Positions 1 to 8,178 are shown, counted from the first letter of the stretch. The stretch: 35,083 bases of DNA from Verrucomicrobiota bacterium (GCA_025350905.1 JANXWY010000255.1:1-35083), one strand, 5' to 3'. Numbers and translations: made by a program. Notes: a model not told the origin generated them from the sequence alone.

Positions 1-120
1 CGCCGCCAGGAGATTGCCCGAAACGATCGCCGGGGCGGCGAGGGCCGCCCCCAGGGCGGCCGAGGTCTTGAGAAAATCGCGGCGGGTTTGCTCCGGGAAC
101 GCGGGGGTGTTCGTCGTCAT
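1..120 (-). CDS. Tat-exported protein, 5' end only (probable oxidoreductase)
   Basis: Only the first 40 codons are present; the gene runs off the left edge. The minus strand reads from an ATG at 118-120 into a twin-arginine signal: residues 13-18 are TRRDFL, followed by a small hydrophobic stretch of Ala, Gly, Leu and Val ending near Ser35-Gly36. The nearby ATG at 128-130 is out of frame. This leader is the kind carried by exported Gfo/Idh/MocA oxidoreductases and DUF1501-type proteins of Verrucomicrobiota and Planctomycetota, and the intact Gfo/Idh/MocA gene at 19539 has a very similar SRRDFLRT motif. The family cannot be fixed from a leader alone. No strong Shine-Dalgarno sequence is visible. 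Confidence 0.8.
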   Translation of the reverse strand, partial: MTTNTPAFPEQTRRDFLKTSAALGAALAAPAIVSGNLLAA

Positions 121-259
121 GGACCGCATGGTAATTTGCCCACTCCCCCCGTCAAGCTCCGCGGCGCGGTGGCTAGCGCAGGCAGCCGAAGCCGAACCTT
201 CGAAAGGATCGACCGCGAATGGAAATGCAGATCCAGAAATGCATGAGCAGACGTGACCA

Positions 260-297
260 GAACCGCACCCTAATCCGGATCTAAAATTGTGCGGTTC
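260..297. repeat. Nested inverted repeat in the spacer between two minus-strand genes
   Basis: Positions 260-268 (GAACCGCAC) and 289-297 (GTGCGGTTC) are perfect 9-base complementary arms separated by 20 bases. The spacer holds its own 8-base palindrome, ATCCGGAT, at 273-280. No U-tract follows on either strand, so an intrinsic terminator is unlikely. It could be an operator or a leader structure for the Tat gene that starts at 120. The symmetry is seen directly; the function is not known. Confidence 0.45.
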
Positions 298-301
298 CGC
301 C

Positions 302-318
302 AAGCGCACTGTGCGCTT
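302..318. promoter_or_regulatory. 17-bp perfect dyad, operator-like
   Basis: AAGCGCACTGTGCGCTT has 8-base arms around a single central T. Such a compact, perfectly symmetric site fits binding of a dimeric regulator better than a hairpin, because one base is too short for a loop. It lies 182 bases upstream of the Tat gene start and 139 bases downstream of the multihaem gene stop. No regulator gene is nearby to pair with it. Confidence 0.4.
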
Positions 319-371
319 AATCCTCCACACTTCGTCAGCCGGAAAGTCAATCAAAGATTTTTACCCAACGC

Positions 372-404
372 AAAAACGCACGCGACGAATGCCGTCGCGT
401 GCGT
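372..404 (-). terminator. Rho-independent terminator of the multihaem gene
   Basis: Positions 376-387 and 393-404 form a perfect 12-bp GC-rich stem with a 5-base loop (388-392). Read on the minus strand the stem is followed by a run of five T (376-372). It sits 53 bases past the stop of the minus-strand gene at 457, so it should end that transcript. Confidence 0.85.
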
Positions 405-456
405 CAATGGTTTTTAAATTCCACCCGATATATGATTGGGACTTGAATCAGCCGGA

Positions 457-3400
457 TTACCGACTCGTGATATTGCTTCGGTTGCCCACCGTAATCCGGA
501 CCGGGTCGGAGGTGGCGGTCAAACCCGATAAAGTTGTGACCTGAGCCGTAAGGATATGCGCCCCGGACCCCAGGTTTCGAGCTGTAATCGAGAACGGCGC
601 GGAACGGTCGGTGCCCAACAGGCTGGTGCCGTCAAAGAACTGCACCCGGGCGACGTTTGCAGATGTCGTGACACTGGCGGCGAGCCGCACCTCGGCTGAT
701 TGACTATATCTCGCTCCCTCGCTAGGGCTGGTGAGGCGGATCGTGAGGGTCGCTACGGTGACGGTGAGGGTAGCGGTTGCGCTGGTCACCGAGCCGGCGC
801 CGTTTCTGATCCGGACCTGATAATTTCCGGCACTGGCCGAGGTGACATTGTTCAAGGTCAAGACGGCGCTGGTGGCGCCCGCAATGTTGTTGCCATTCCG
901 CAGCCATTGATAACTCAACGGGGCGCTTCCAGTCGCGTTCACCGTGAAGGTCGCTGTCCCTCCGGCGGCTACCGTTTGGCTGGCCGGTTGCAAGGTGATG
1001 CTCGGTGCTGCCGACACGGGATTAACTACCAGGACCGCATTGGCGCTAGTGACAAACCCGACAAGGTTTCGGACCACAACCGCGTACGTTCCTGCATCGG
1101 CAGTGGTAACGTTGTTCAGGGTTAGGGAGGCACTGCTGGCGCCGGCAATGCTGGCGCCGTTTTTCTGCCACTGGTAACTCAAAGGCGCGGTCCCTGTGGC
1201 AACCACAGTGAAGACAACAGGCGTCCCTGCGAGAACGACCTGCCCCACAGGTTGCAGGGTGATCGACGGGGAAATGGACCCGGAACCGACGGTGAGGCTG
1301 GCGACGGCGCTAGTCGCGGTGCTGACGACATTGCTCACCACGGCCCGATAGCCGCCCGCACTGCTGGCGGTGACGCTGACCAACGTCAACGTGGCGCTCG
1401 TCGCGCCGGGAAGGTTGACGCCGTCCTTCTGCCATTGATAACTCAAAGGCGCGGTCCCCGTGGCGGTGACCGTAAAGTTGACGGTGGTCCCGGCCGACAC
1501 CGTTTGGGTGACCGGTTGAGTGGTAATGACCGGGCCAACCGCTCCGCCTCCCCCGCCAACGGTGATGGTGCCGGTGGCAAGGGTTGAATTTTTCGCGCCG
1601 TTGTAGGCCGCAAAAGTGAATGTATCGGTGCCGACGAATCCCGGCGCCGGGAAATAGGTGGCCACTCCGCCAATCAAGCCGACGGAACCGTTCACCGACT
1701 GGGAAATGATGCGCAAGCTCAAGTTGGCGCCCGTGGCCGGCAGCGTGATCGCCACTGGCTGGCCCACGGTCGTGCTGGCTGACACGTTGGCCACTGTGGG
1801 CGCGGCCCCCGGACTTCCGCCGTCGCCGCCCGGGCCGTTGTGGCAGAGGTAACAGCCGACGATCGCACCGCGGAAGAGGGCTTGTCCGTCCAAAGTACGG
1901 GGCGCCTGCATTAGCGAGAGGACGGTGCCGCGGTAATCGGTGCCGTGGCAGGCCTGACACAGAGCGCCGCCGCCATTCCCGACATAATCGTGGTGCTGGC
2001 TTACCCAACTCGAGCCGATCGGATGCATACCGTGTGGTCCCCCGTTGACTGTGTTGGGCATGGAGACGTGGCAGGCAGTGCACTCGGCGATGACGCCGAC
2101 GTGACCTTGAAGTTGCTGGCTCTCAATATTGTCATTGCGAAATGCGCTTGGGAACTCGGCATGCGTCGAGCCGTGGCAAGCGGAACATTGCAAGCCGCCA
2201 TGGCCGACCGAAAATCGGTAGAGCGAAAGACCGGCCGCCGGGGTGTTAGGGGTGGTTGCGAAGGTCTGGTCCACGGGCACGCGCACCGTGCCGATGGCGT
2301 CCGTGAACACGCTGGCGTAACGGATCTGCCCGTTATTGCGGGTGGCGGTGCCGGTATGGCAGCTCTGGCACGCCGGTTCCATGAACCAGCCGACCCGATC
2401 CGGCGATCCGACCTGGCTCATGCTGCCATGACAGCTCTGGCACTGCATTTCCATGGAGCCATCCGCCGCCACCGCGCTGCCCATGGCGCCGCGCAGGCAT
2501 TTGGTGGTCGAGCCAGGGTGGCAAAGATAGCAGGCCGCTCGATTAGCCGAGTCGTTCAGGGTGACATTCAGGATTGGATCTCGAACGCTGGCGTGCAAAG
2601 AATGAATGGAGGTTGTGAGGGGGGGAACTCCCGCGATGCCACTGCCCTGCAAGGCTTCGGAGGTGTGGCAGGCAGCGCAAAGGACCGGCCGACCGTTGAT
2701 TACGACGTTGGTGTAGAGGCCGGCGGCGCTGAAACCGCGCGCGGCGAGCGCTGCCGAATAGTTCGCCGGGTGCAACAAGAACTCATGGTCGTCGTGCAAG
2801 CGCAAGATGTTGAGCCGATAATTGCGCTCGGGATTGGGCTCCGTAACCCAACCGTTGAATGGCTGAGCGGCCGCTTGCCCGCCGGATGCATGGCAAATGC
2901 GACAATCCATCTCGTCGGAAACTGGGAGAACGATGTCGCTGGAGGCCACGACGGCTCGGGCGGAATTTCGAGCCACGAGCCGCATCAATGGATACTGGTT
3001 TACTTGCATGGCATCGTCGTAAGGCGAGAGCGGAATGCCTTCGGCCCGGAACCAGTTGACCGGTGCGGATACACCTGCCGCTGGGCTGTTGTTCAGCTCG
3101 AAGAGCATGCTTTGCGGCGTATTGTTGATCCCTGGCAAGGCCCAGCCCGCCAATCCCATGTCCGGTGCGAGCGGGCCATAAAGGGCCGCCGTGTAGGTGT
3201 AAAAATTGCCTTTCCCGATGGCCGTGGAATTAACCGAGCCGTCCGGATCGGCGACGGCCTCATAGGTGACGGTGTAACCAGTACCACTTTTCACCAGCTG
3301 GCCGTTTACGATCAGTTGAGCCTCGATGGTGTTGTAGGGCGGCAGGATGGAAAACACTGAATAGTCGCTATCCATGCAGTGCATGCCGAGGTTGTTCCAG

Positions 3401-3498
3401 CCGAGTACGGCGGAACTGGCTGCAAATGAGTTGGCACAACATCCAAGTAATGCCAGTGTCGTCCAACCCAGGTGACGTATGATTTTTCTATTCTTCAT
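457..3498 (-). CDS. Exported nine-haem cytochrome c-like protein fused to Ig-like domains
   Basis: The 1013-residue protein starts at ATG 3498. Residues 1-27 form a signal peptide. LLGC at 17-20 could be a lipobox, but cleavage after SFA (24-26) is also plausible. Residues 28-195 are a haem-free domain beginning GWNNLGMHCMD. Nine CXXCH haem motifs follow, with first Cys at about 199, 274, 323, 353, 377, 438, 473, 514 and 549. Residues 566-648 resemble a cadherin-like Big domain (APGFVGTDTFTF). Three closely similar I-set Ig-like repeats cover about 655-737, 743-826 and 831-914, and a final bacterial Ig-like domain covers 918-1004. The protein should be periplasmic or surface-exposed and move electrons; Ig repeats usually act as spacers or adhesive stalks. 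It is a single-gene unit closed by the terminator at 372-404. Physiological partners cannot be read from the sequence. Confidence 0.9.
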   Translation of the reverse strand: MKNRKIIRHLGWTTLALLGCCANSFAASSAVLGWNNLGMHCMDSDYSVFSILPPYNTIEAQLIVNGQLVKSGTGYTVTYEAVADPDGSVNSTAIGKGNFYTYTAALYGPLAPDMGLAGWALPGINNTPQSMLFELNNSPAAGVSAPVNWFRAEGIPLSPYDDAMQVNQYPLMRLVARNSARAVVASSDIVLPVSDEMDCRICHASGGQAAAQPFNGWVTEPNPERNYRLNILRLHDDHEFLLHPANYSAALAARGFSAAGLYTNVVINGRPVLCAACHTSEALQGSGIAGVPPLTTSIHSLHASVRDPILNVTLNDSANRAACYLCHPGSTTKCLRGAMGSAVAADGSMEMQCQSCHGSMSQVGSPDRVGWFMEPACQSCHTGTATRNNGQIRYASVFTDAIGTVRVPVDQTFATTPNTPAAGLSLYRFSVGHGGLQCSACHGSTHAEFPSAFRNDNIESQQLQGHVGVIAECTACHVSMPNTVNGGPHGMHPIGSSWVSQHHDYVGNGGGALCQACHGTDYRGTVLSLMQAPRTLDGQALFRGAIVGCYLCHNGPGGDGGSPGAAPTVANVSASTTVGQPVAITLPATGANLSLRIISQSVNGSVGLIGGVATYFPAPGFVGTDTFTFAAYNGAKNSTLATGTITVGGGGGAVGPVITTQPVTQTVSAGTTVNFTVTATGTAPLSYQWQKDGVNLPGATSATLTLVSVTASSAGGYRAVVSNVVSTATSAVASLTVGSGSISPSITLQPVGQVVLAGTPVVFTVVATGTAPLSYQWQKNGASIAGASSASLTLNNVTTADAGTYAVVVRNLVGFVTSANAVLVVNPVSAAPSITLQPASQTVAAGGTATFTVNATGSAPLSYQWLRNGNNIAGATSAVLTLNNVTSASAGNYQVRIRNGAGSVTSATATLTVTVATLTIRLTSPSEGARYSQSAEVRLAASVTTSANVARVQFFDGTSLLGTDRSAPFSITARNLGSGAHILTAQVTTLSGLTATSDPVRITVGNRSNITSR
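757..1536 (-). repeat. Three tandem Ig-domain coding repeats
   Basis: Inside the multihaem gene, three units of about 250 bases (1288-1536, 1021-1272, 757-1008) encode homologous Ig-like domains that share the core APLSYQW. The similarity holds at DNA level around the plus-strand text aactcaa(a/c)(g)ggcgc, most clearly between the first two units. This implies fairly recent duplication or conversion. The array could expand or contract by recombination. Confidence 0.7.
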
Positions 3499-3880
3499 AA
3501 TGATTTTTGAACTTGAACCTGGTTTTTGTCGTCGATCCGATTTGGTTTTGGTGCGTCAGATCATGGGTATATGCCTTCCGTCGGTTCCGCGCTATGGGGT
3601 GTTTCCCCCATCCAAACAATAAGGTCACGGGATCGCCTGATCGGTCAGGGGTTAGCGCGCGGCTGCGGAATCAGCGGTATGCGCAAAAATACTGATTTTG
3701 TTTTAGCCCGATTCGACAGGCTGGGTTGAATGCGGGATTCGTTCAGGCACTGATCGAATGACTTCGGGCCGCCGGTCGGGTGGATGGCGGCGACCGCCAA
3801 TGGGTCGGAGGCAGCCACTGTCGCGGTTGCCTGGCCAACTCGCCGCTGGACAAACGTGGCGGAACTTGGAAAATGGCGTC
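3499..3880. other. Divergent spacer, no gene recognised
   Basis: This 382-base spacer lies between the divergent multihaem gene and the epimerase operon and should hold both promoters. No convincing -35/-10 pair was found. Two short hairpins are visible: ATGGGG/CCCCAT at 3594-3611 and CCTGA/TCAGG at 3636-3649. Neither is followed by a T run. An open frame continues upstream of the epimerase start to 3758, but its residues look non-coding (rich in Arg, Gly and Pro). Confidence 0.5.
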
Positions 3881-4741
3881 ATGCACTTTGGCATTAATAC
3901 TTTTCTTTTCACCTCGCCGTTCACCAACGAGAGCACAAAATTATTTGGCCAGTTCAAAAAGTGGGGCTTCGATTCCATCGAGATTCCGATTGAGGACCCG
4001 GGCCACATTGATCCAGTGCACGTGAAGCGGGAGCTGGACCGGCAGGGCCTCGTATGCGGTTCGATCTGCGCCTGCATGGGCCCGGATCGCGATCTGCGGG
4101 GCACGCCCGAACAACAGCAGACCGGGCTGGCGTATATGATGAAGTTGATCGACCAGATGGTGGTACTCGGATGTCCTTCGTTGATCGGGCCCGTCTATTC
4201 TGCGGTGGGCCGCGCGGACGCCGTGCCTCAGGACGAATACCAGCGGCAATGGGCAACGGTGGTGAAGCATCTCAAGACGCTCTGCCAATACGCGCAGAAA
4301 CATGGTAAACAGGTTTGTCTCGAACCGCTCAATCGGTTCGAGACCGATTTCATCAACACCTGCGATCAAGGATTGAAAATGCTCAAAGCGGTCGGCAGTC
4401 CGGCGCTCCGGTTGCACCTGGACACGTTCCACATGAACATCGAGGAGAAAAATCAGGCGGCCGCAATCCGCAAAGCTGGCAAGAATCTTGGCCACTTCCA
4501 CGCCTGTGGTAGTGATCGCGGCACGCCCGGCAACGATCACATTGACTGGAAACCCATCGCCAAAGCCTTGAAAGACATCCGCTACCAGGGCGACGTGGTC
4601 ATCGAATCGTTCACGACCGACGTGAAAGTCATCGCCCGGGCGGCGGCCATCTGGCGCAAGATCGAACCCAACCGCAACGACATCGCGGTCAAAGGGCTGA
4701 AGCACCTGAAGAAAACTTTCGGGCCATCCCGAAAAGGCTGA
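3881..4741 (+). CDS. Sugar phosphate isomerase/epimerase (tagatose/psicose 3-epimerase-like TIM barrel)
   Basis: The 286-residue protein belongs to the xylose isomerase-like TIM-barrel superfamily (AP_endonuc_2) and most resembles ketose 3-epimerases, which interconvert ketohexoses using a divalent metal. The expected metal ligands are visible: Glu148 (CLEPLNRFE), Asp181 (LHLDTFH), His207 (GHFHACGSD) and Glu242 (VVIESF). Their spacing matches that known for D-tagatose 3-epimerase. I chose ATG 3881, not the upstream in-frame start at 3758, because MHFGINTFLF is the family's usual beginning and the 41 codons before it look non-coding. There is no signal peptide, so it is cytosolic. It opens an operon with DUF1080 (43-base gap) and ThuA genes, which suggests a role in processing a keto-sugar. 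The substrate is unknown. Confidence 0.9.
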   Translation: MHFGINTFLFTSPFTNESTKLFGQFKKWGFDSIEIPIEDPGHIDPVHVKRELDRQGLVCGSICACMGPDRDLRGTPEQQQTGLAYMMKLIDQMVVLGCPSLIGPVYSAVGRADAVPQDEYQRQWATVVKHLKTLCQYAQKHGKQVCLEPLNRFETDFINTCDQGLKMLKAVGSPALRLHLDTFHMNIEEKNQAAAIRKAGKNLGHFHACGSDRGTPGNDHIDWKPIAKALKDIRYQGDVVIESFTTDVKVIARAAAIWRKIEPNRNDIAVKGLKHLKKTFGPSRKG

Positions 4742-4784
4742 ATAAGCCAAAACCCGGCCCAGTCCATCCAACACATCAATTAAA

Positions 4785-5870
4785 ATGAAACGAAAATTTC
4801 TTGTCGCCACAGCGCTGGGCGCGTTGTGGTTTGCGCCAACAAACCTGAAGGCGGCGGAAGTAGAAGCCGGCTTCACCGCCATTTTCAACGGCAAAGACCT
4901 GACCGGCTGGGACGGCAATCCCAAGCTCTGGTCCGTGAAGGACAGCGCCATCGTCGGGCAGACGACCGCGCAGAATCCGGCCAAGGGGAACACGTTTTTG
5001 ATTTGGACCAACGGCACCGTGGCCGATTTTGAGTTGCGGTTCCGCTACCAGATAACGCCCAACAACAATAAAGGTTTTGCAAATTCGGGCGTCCAGTATC
5101 GGAGCCAGATCCTCGAGCCGGCGTCCTGGGTTGTGGGCGGCTACCAGGCCGACATGGAAGCCGGCCCCACCTATTCGGGTATTCTTTACGAGGAACGTAT
5201 GACGCGCGGCATCATGGCAGCGCGCGGTGAAAAGGTGATCTGGGACAAGGATTGCAAGAAGCAAGTCACTGGCGCAGTCGGGAAGTCCGAGGAGATTCAA
5301 GCCGCCATCAAGCCGGAGGGCTGGAACGACTACGTGGTGATCGCGCAGGGAAATCATCTCCAACATTTCATCAATGGCCTCGCCACTGTGGACGTGACGG
5401 ACGAGTGCGAGACCAAGGCGGCGAAATCCGGGGTGCTGGCGCTGCAACTCCATGCGGGCGACCCAATGACGGTTCGGTTCCGGGAACTGCGCTTGAAGCA
5501 AGCAACTGCCGTGGCGGGCGATCTCGGGCGACTGCAAGGTAATTGGGGCGTGGGCGAACTGGTGATGAACGGTCAAAAGTTCCCCGCCGATGCGCTGGCC
5601 AGCGCCAATCTCAAAATCAAAGCCAGTGCGTATTCTCTTGAGGGCGACAGCGGCTCGAGTCATGGGACTTTGAAGCTGGGCGAAAGCGCCAATCCGAAAT
5701 GGATGGACGTCAGTTCCGACGACGGCACGGAGTTGCCGGGCATCTACGAAATTTCCGGCGACACTTTCAAAGTGTGCTATGCGGTCAATGGGGCCGCACG
5801 GCCAAAGGAATTTAAATCGGCCGAAGGCTCCGACCATGTTCTGGCCACGTACAAACGGAAAGCAAACTAA
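4785..5870 (+). CDS. Secreted DUF1080 (3-keto-glycoside hydrolase/lyase-like) protein with C-terminal TIGR03067 domain
   Basis: The 361-residue protein has a signal peptide at 1-23 (cleavage near LKA-AEVEAG). Residues 26-239 are a DUF1080 concanavalin-like fold, recognisable from FTAIFNGKDLTGW, the NSGVQYRSQI stretch and the terminal VRFRELRLK. Characterised DUF1080 members cleave 3-keto-glycosides made by glycoside 3-dehydrogenases. Residues 247-360 match the TIGR03067 domain common in Planctomycetota and Verrucomicrobiota (LQGNWGVGELVMNG, GDTFKVCYAVNGAARPKEF); its function is unknown. It is the middle gene of the operon, 18 bases before the ThuA gene. The leader implies action in the periplasm, on products made there or in the medium. 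The fold call is firm; the reaction is inferred from the family. Confidence 0.9.
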   Translation: MKRKFLVATALGALWFAPTNLKAAEVEAGFTAIFNGKDLTGWDGNPKLWSVKDSAIVGQTTAQNPAKGNTFLIWTNGTVADFELRFRYQITPNNNKGFANSGVQYRSQILEPASWVVGGYQADMEAGPTYSGILYEERMTRGIMAARGEKVIWDKDCKKQVTGAVGKSEEIQAAIKPEGWNDYVVIAQGNHLQHFINGLATVDVTDECETKAAKSGVLALQLHAGDPMTVRFRELRLKQATAVAGDLGRLQGNWGVGELVMNGQKFPADALASANLKIKASAYSLEGDSGSSHGTLKLGESANPKWMDVSSDDGTELPGIYEISGDTFKVCYAVNGAARPKEFKSAEGSDHVLATYKRKAN

Positions 5871-5888
5871 GTCCCGGGCAATGCTCCT

Positions 5889-6773
5889 ATGCGAATACTC
5901 ACCTTATCATTACTGGTCGCGGCGGTGGTATTGAACCTCGACGCGCTGGCGGCGGACAAGAAAATCGTGCTGATCGCTGGCGTTCCCAGTCACGGCCCGG
6001 GCGAGCACGAACACCGCGCGGGTTGCTTGCTGCTGAAGGCGGGCCTCGATCAGGTGCCGGGCGTCACCTCGCTGGTCTATAGCAACGGTTGGCCGGATTC
6101 GCCGGAGGCGTTCGCCGGGGTAGCGGCGATTGTGGTGTACAGCGACGGCGGTGACGGCCATCCGCTGCTGCAAGGCGACCACTTGAAAACCATCGGTGCG
6201 TTGATGGACCAGGGCGTGGGATTGGCTTGCATCCACTACGCGGTCGAGCCGACCAAAGAAAAAGGCGAGACAGAATTTCTCGATTGGATCGGCGGTGCGT
6301 TTGAGATCAACTGGTCGGTCAATCCGCACTGGCTGGCCGACTTCAAAGTCTTGCCCCACCACCCGATTACCCGGGGCGTGAAGCCGTTCAAGATTGAGGA
6401 CGAATGGTATTTCAACATGCGCTTCCGCGACGGTATGAAAGGGGTAACCCCGATCCTTACCGCCATTCCCACCAGCAGTACGACCAACCGCGCCGACAGC
6501 ACCCACAATGGCAATCCCGTCGTTCGGCAACTGGTCGCGCGCGGGGAGCCGCAGCACATGGCCTGGGCCAGCGAACGCGCCGGGGGCGGCCGCGGCTTCG
6601 GGTTCACCGGCGCGCATTTTCACCGCAACTGGAGCGATGATAATTTCCGGAAGCTCGCCTTGAACGCGATTCTCTGGGTGGCGAAAGTCGAAGTGCCGGC
6701 CGACGGGGTCCAAAGCCAGGTTACTCCCGAGCAGATGAAACTGAACCTCGACAACAAAGGGACGCGGAAGTAA
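5889..6773 (+). CDS. Exported ThuA-like protein
   Basis: The 294-residue protein has a signal peptide at 1-22. The rest is a ThuA-like class I glutamine-amidotransferase fold (trehalose utilisation family): KKIVLIAG near 24-31, GPGEHEHRAG near 37-46, IVVYSDGGDGHPL near 81-93, a GVGLACIHYAVEP turn near 109-121, a DEWYFNMRF segment and the terminal FTGAHFHRNWSDDNFRKLALNAILWVA. ThuA proteins occur in disaccharide 3-keto pathways and in many verrucomicrobial secreted sugar clusters; their exact reaction is poorly defined. It closes the epimerase-DUF1080-ThuA operon. ATG 5889 gives a sound leader, and the nearby ATG at 5881 is out of frame. Confidence 0.88.
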   Translation: MRILTLSLLVAAVVLNLDALAADKKIVLIAGVPSHGPGEHEHRAGCLLLKAGLDQVPGVTSLVYSNGWPDSPEAFAGVAAIVVYSDGGDGHPLLQGDHLKTIGALMDQGVGLACIHYAVEPTKEKGETEFLDWIGGAFEINWSVNPHWLADFKVLPHHPITRGVKPFKIEDEWYFNMRFRDGMKGVTPILTAIPTSSTTNRADSTHNGNPVVRQLVARGEPQHMAWASERAGGGRGFGFTGAHFHRNWSDDNFRKLALNAILWVAKVEVPADGVQSQVTPEQMKLNLDNKGTRK

Positions 6774-6915
6774 ACCAAGCCAGCCAAAGTCTGGCGTCGC
6801 AAAAAACCAAAATCCCGTTTGATCCGCTCCTCGCCACCACCCTTGGGAGCAGCTTCAGTGGTATAAAATCCTGGTTGGGTTTGCGCCTCGTTACCGCGGG
6901 CTCAGCAAACTGCCG

Positions 6916-8178
6916 TCATTCCAATCGGAAAAACTTGCGGGCATTATCCTGTAGCATTCGTCGCGCGAGCCGCTCAGCCGTGGCGTCACTGAAATATCCG
7001 CCGGCGAGTTTTTCCTCCAGCACTTCCGCAATCAGGCGCCGCGCCGTTTGCATCGCGCCGTAGGTTTCTTCAACGTGCCAGTTGTCGCCGCCCAACATCA
7101 GGCGGGTTTCGTCCGGCAACACTTCAATCGCTTCGTGCAGCGCCAGTTTGAAGTGGGATGGACTCAGCAGAAACGACCACGTCAAATCCAGCCAGATGTT
7201 GCGATAGACAAACGCCATCCCGAGCAGGTCGCGGCTCCACGGATAGGCCAGGTGCATCAGCAGGAAGCGGGTGCGCGGGTGTCGTTCAATCAATCCGGCG
7301 ACGCCGAGCGGGTGCGATCCGCGCAGGAGCCCGGTCCCAAGATGCATTTGCACGGGCAGATCGTGCGCGGCGGCGATTCGGCAGAGATGATCCACGATGA
7401 AATCACCGAACGCCTTCCGTTCCGCCGGCGGCGGGGCGACTTGACCCCAGGCCGCGCGGGCTCGCCGTTCATCGGGGTCGTCGAAATTCACGTCACGGTC
7501 ATAGGCGAGCGCGTTCTTGAGGGCGACCTGACCGCGCGCGGGCATGCCAGCCACCAGTTTTTCGAGCGCGGCAAGATATTCATCGAACGAACTCGCACCG
7601 AGTCCGACTCGCGCTAACAACTCGTGTGCCCGGTTGCCATTGTGATCGCGCGCTTGGGGATGCCAGCCGAGCGCAAGCGAGTTGATGCGCATGACCGAAC
7701 GGTAGTTCGCTCCGAGCGCGGGCCGGGGATCGAGCAGCGGATCGTTGTAGGCGTCGGTGATGACCGTCGTGAGGCGCGCGCGGTTCAAGATTTCGTGCCG
7801 CCACTCCGGCCGGCGATGGGCCGCCCGCACCGCAGCATCGAGCGTCTGCCAGTTGTCGCGCGTAATTTCTGGCGCGCCGCTGCCATGCAGTTCGACGACG
7901 GCACGAACGAGATTCCGGACGAAAGCATTGGCGCCACTCTGATCCAGAAACGGCGCGAGCGCCTCCCAGCTCGTCGGCCCGGCGGCTGTGAGCATCGGGT
8001 CGACCGCGCGGGACTCGGAGGGCAGGCAATACGGCCGGGCGCGGGCCCAGCCGGCGTAACTTTGCTGGAAAAGTTGCACCAGGTTGACCTCGCGCTGAAG
8101 GATGATCTCGGGGAGATGATGCTCATGCACATCCACGATAGGGAGCTGCCCAACGAATTCGCGAATGGAGGCTGTCAT
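6916..8178 (-). CDS. Metal-dependent amidohydrolase family protein
   Basis: The 420-residue cytosolic protein belongs to the amidohydrolase superfamily (Amidohydro_2/uronate isomerase-like TIM barrel). Likely metal ligands are the N-terminal HxH (VDVHEHH, His18 and His20), His279 (QMHLGTG), His309 (LMHLAYPW) and Asp365 (LGGDNW). Lys221 (ALKNAL) may bridge the metals. ATG 8178 was chosen because the open frame upstream offers only a TTG at 8208, which would fall inside the promoter, and because MTASIREFVGQLPIVDVHEHH starts like the family. A good promoter (TTGACA-N17-TCAAAT) lies directly upstream and leaves a very short leader. The gene is convergent with the ThuA operon and adjacent to the GH43 gene, so a hydrolase or isomerase acting on a sugar-derived acid or lactone is possible but unproven. 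Confidence 0.85.
   Translation of the reverse strand: MTASIREFVGQLPIVDVHEHHLPEIILQREVNLVQLFQQSYAGWARARPYCLPSESRAVDPMLTAAGPTSWEALAPFLDQSGANAFVRNLVRAVVELHGSGAPEITRDNWQTLDAAVRAAHRRPEWRHEILNRARLTTVITDAYNDPLLDPRPALGANYRSVMRINSLALGWHPQARDHNGNRAHELLARVGLGASSFDEYLAALEKLVAGMPARGQVALKNALAYDRDVNFDDPDERRARAAWGQVAPPPAERKAFGDFIVDHLCRIAAAHDLPVQMHLGTGLLRGSHPLGVAGLIERHPRTRFLLMHLAYPWSRDLLGMAFVYRNIWLDLTWSFLLSPSHFKLALHEAIEVLPDETRLMLGGDNWHVEETYGAMQTARRLIAEVLEEKLAGGYFSDATAERLARRMLQDNARKFFRLE

Noticed and set aside
287-544. 85-codon plus-strand frame over the terminator and inverted repeats
   Set aside because: It runs through the terminator of the multihaem gene and into its 3' end on the opposite strand, and the residues look like a shadow.
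1945-3360. 471-codon plus-strand frame opposite the multihaem gene
   Set aside because: The minus frame has nine haem motifs and a leader. The plus frame has no recognisable motif and mirrors high-GC codon bias.
3758-3880. Longer start for the epimerase gene
   Set aside because: The added residues are Arg/Gly/Pro-rich and unlike any family member, while MHFGINTFLF at 3881 is the normal start.
3941-5837. Long minus-strand frames opposite the epimerase and DUF1080 genes
   Set aside because: They are antisense shadows; the plus-strand proteins have clear domains and active-site residues.
6780-6798. GCCAG/CTGGC hairpin after the ThuA gene as a terminator
   Set aside because: It is only 5 bp and followed by A, not T, on the plus strand, so it lacks the U-tract of an intrinsic terminator.
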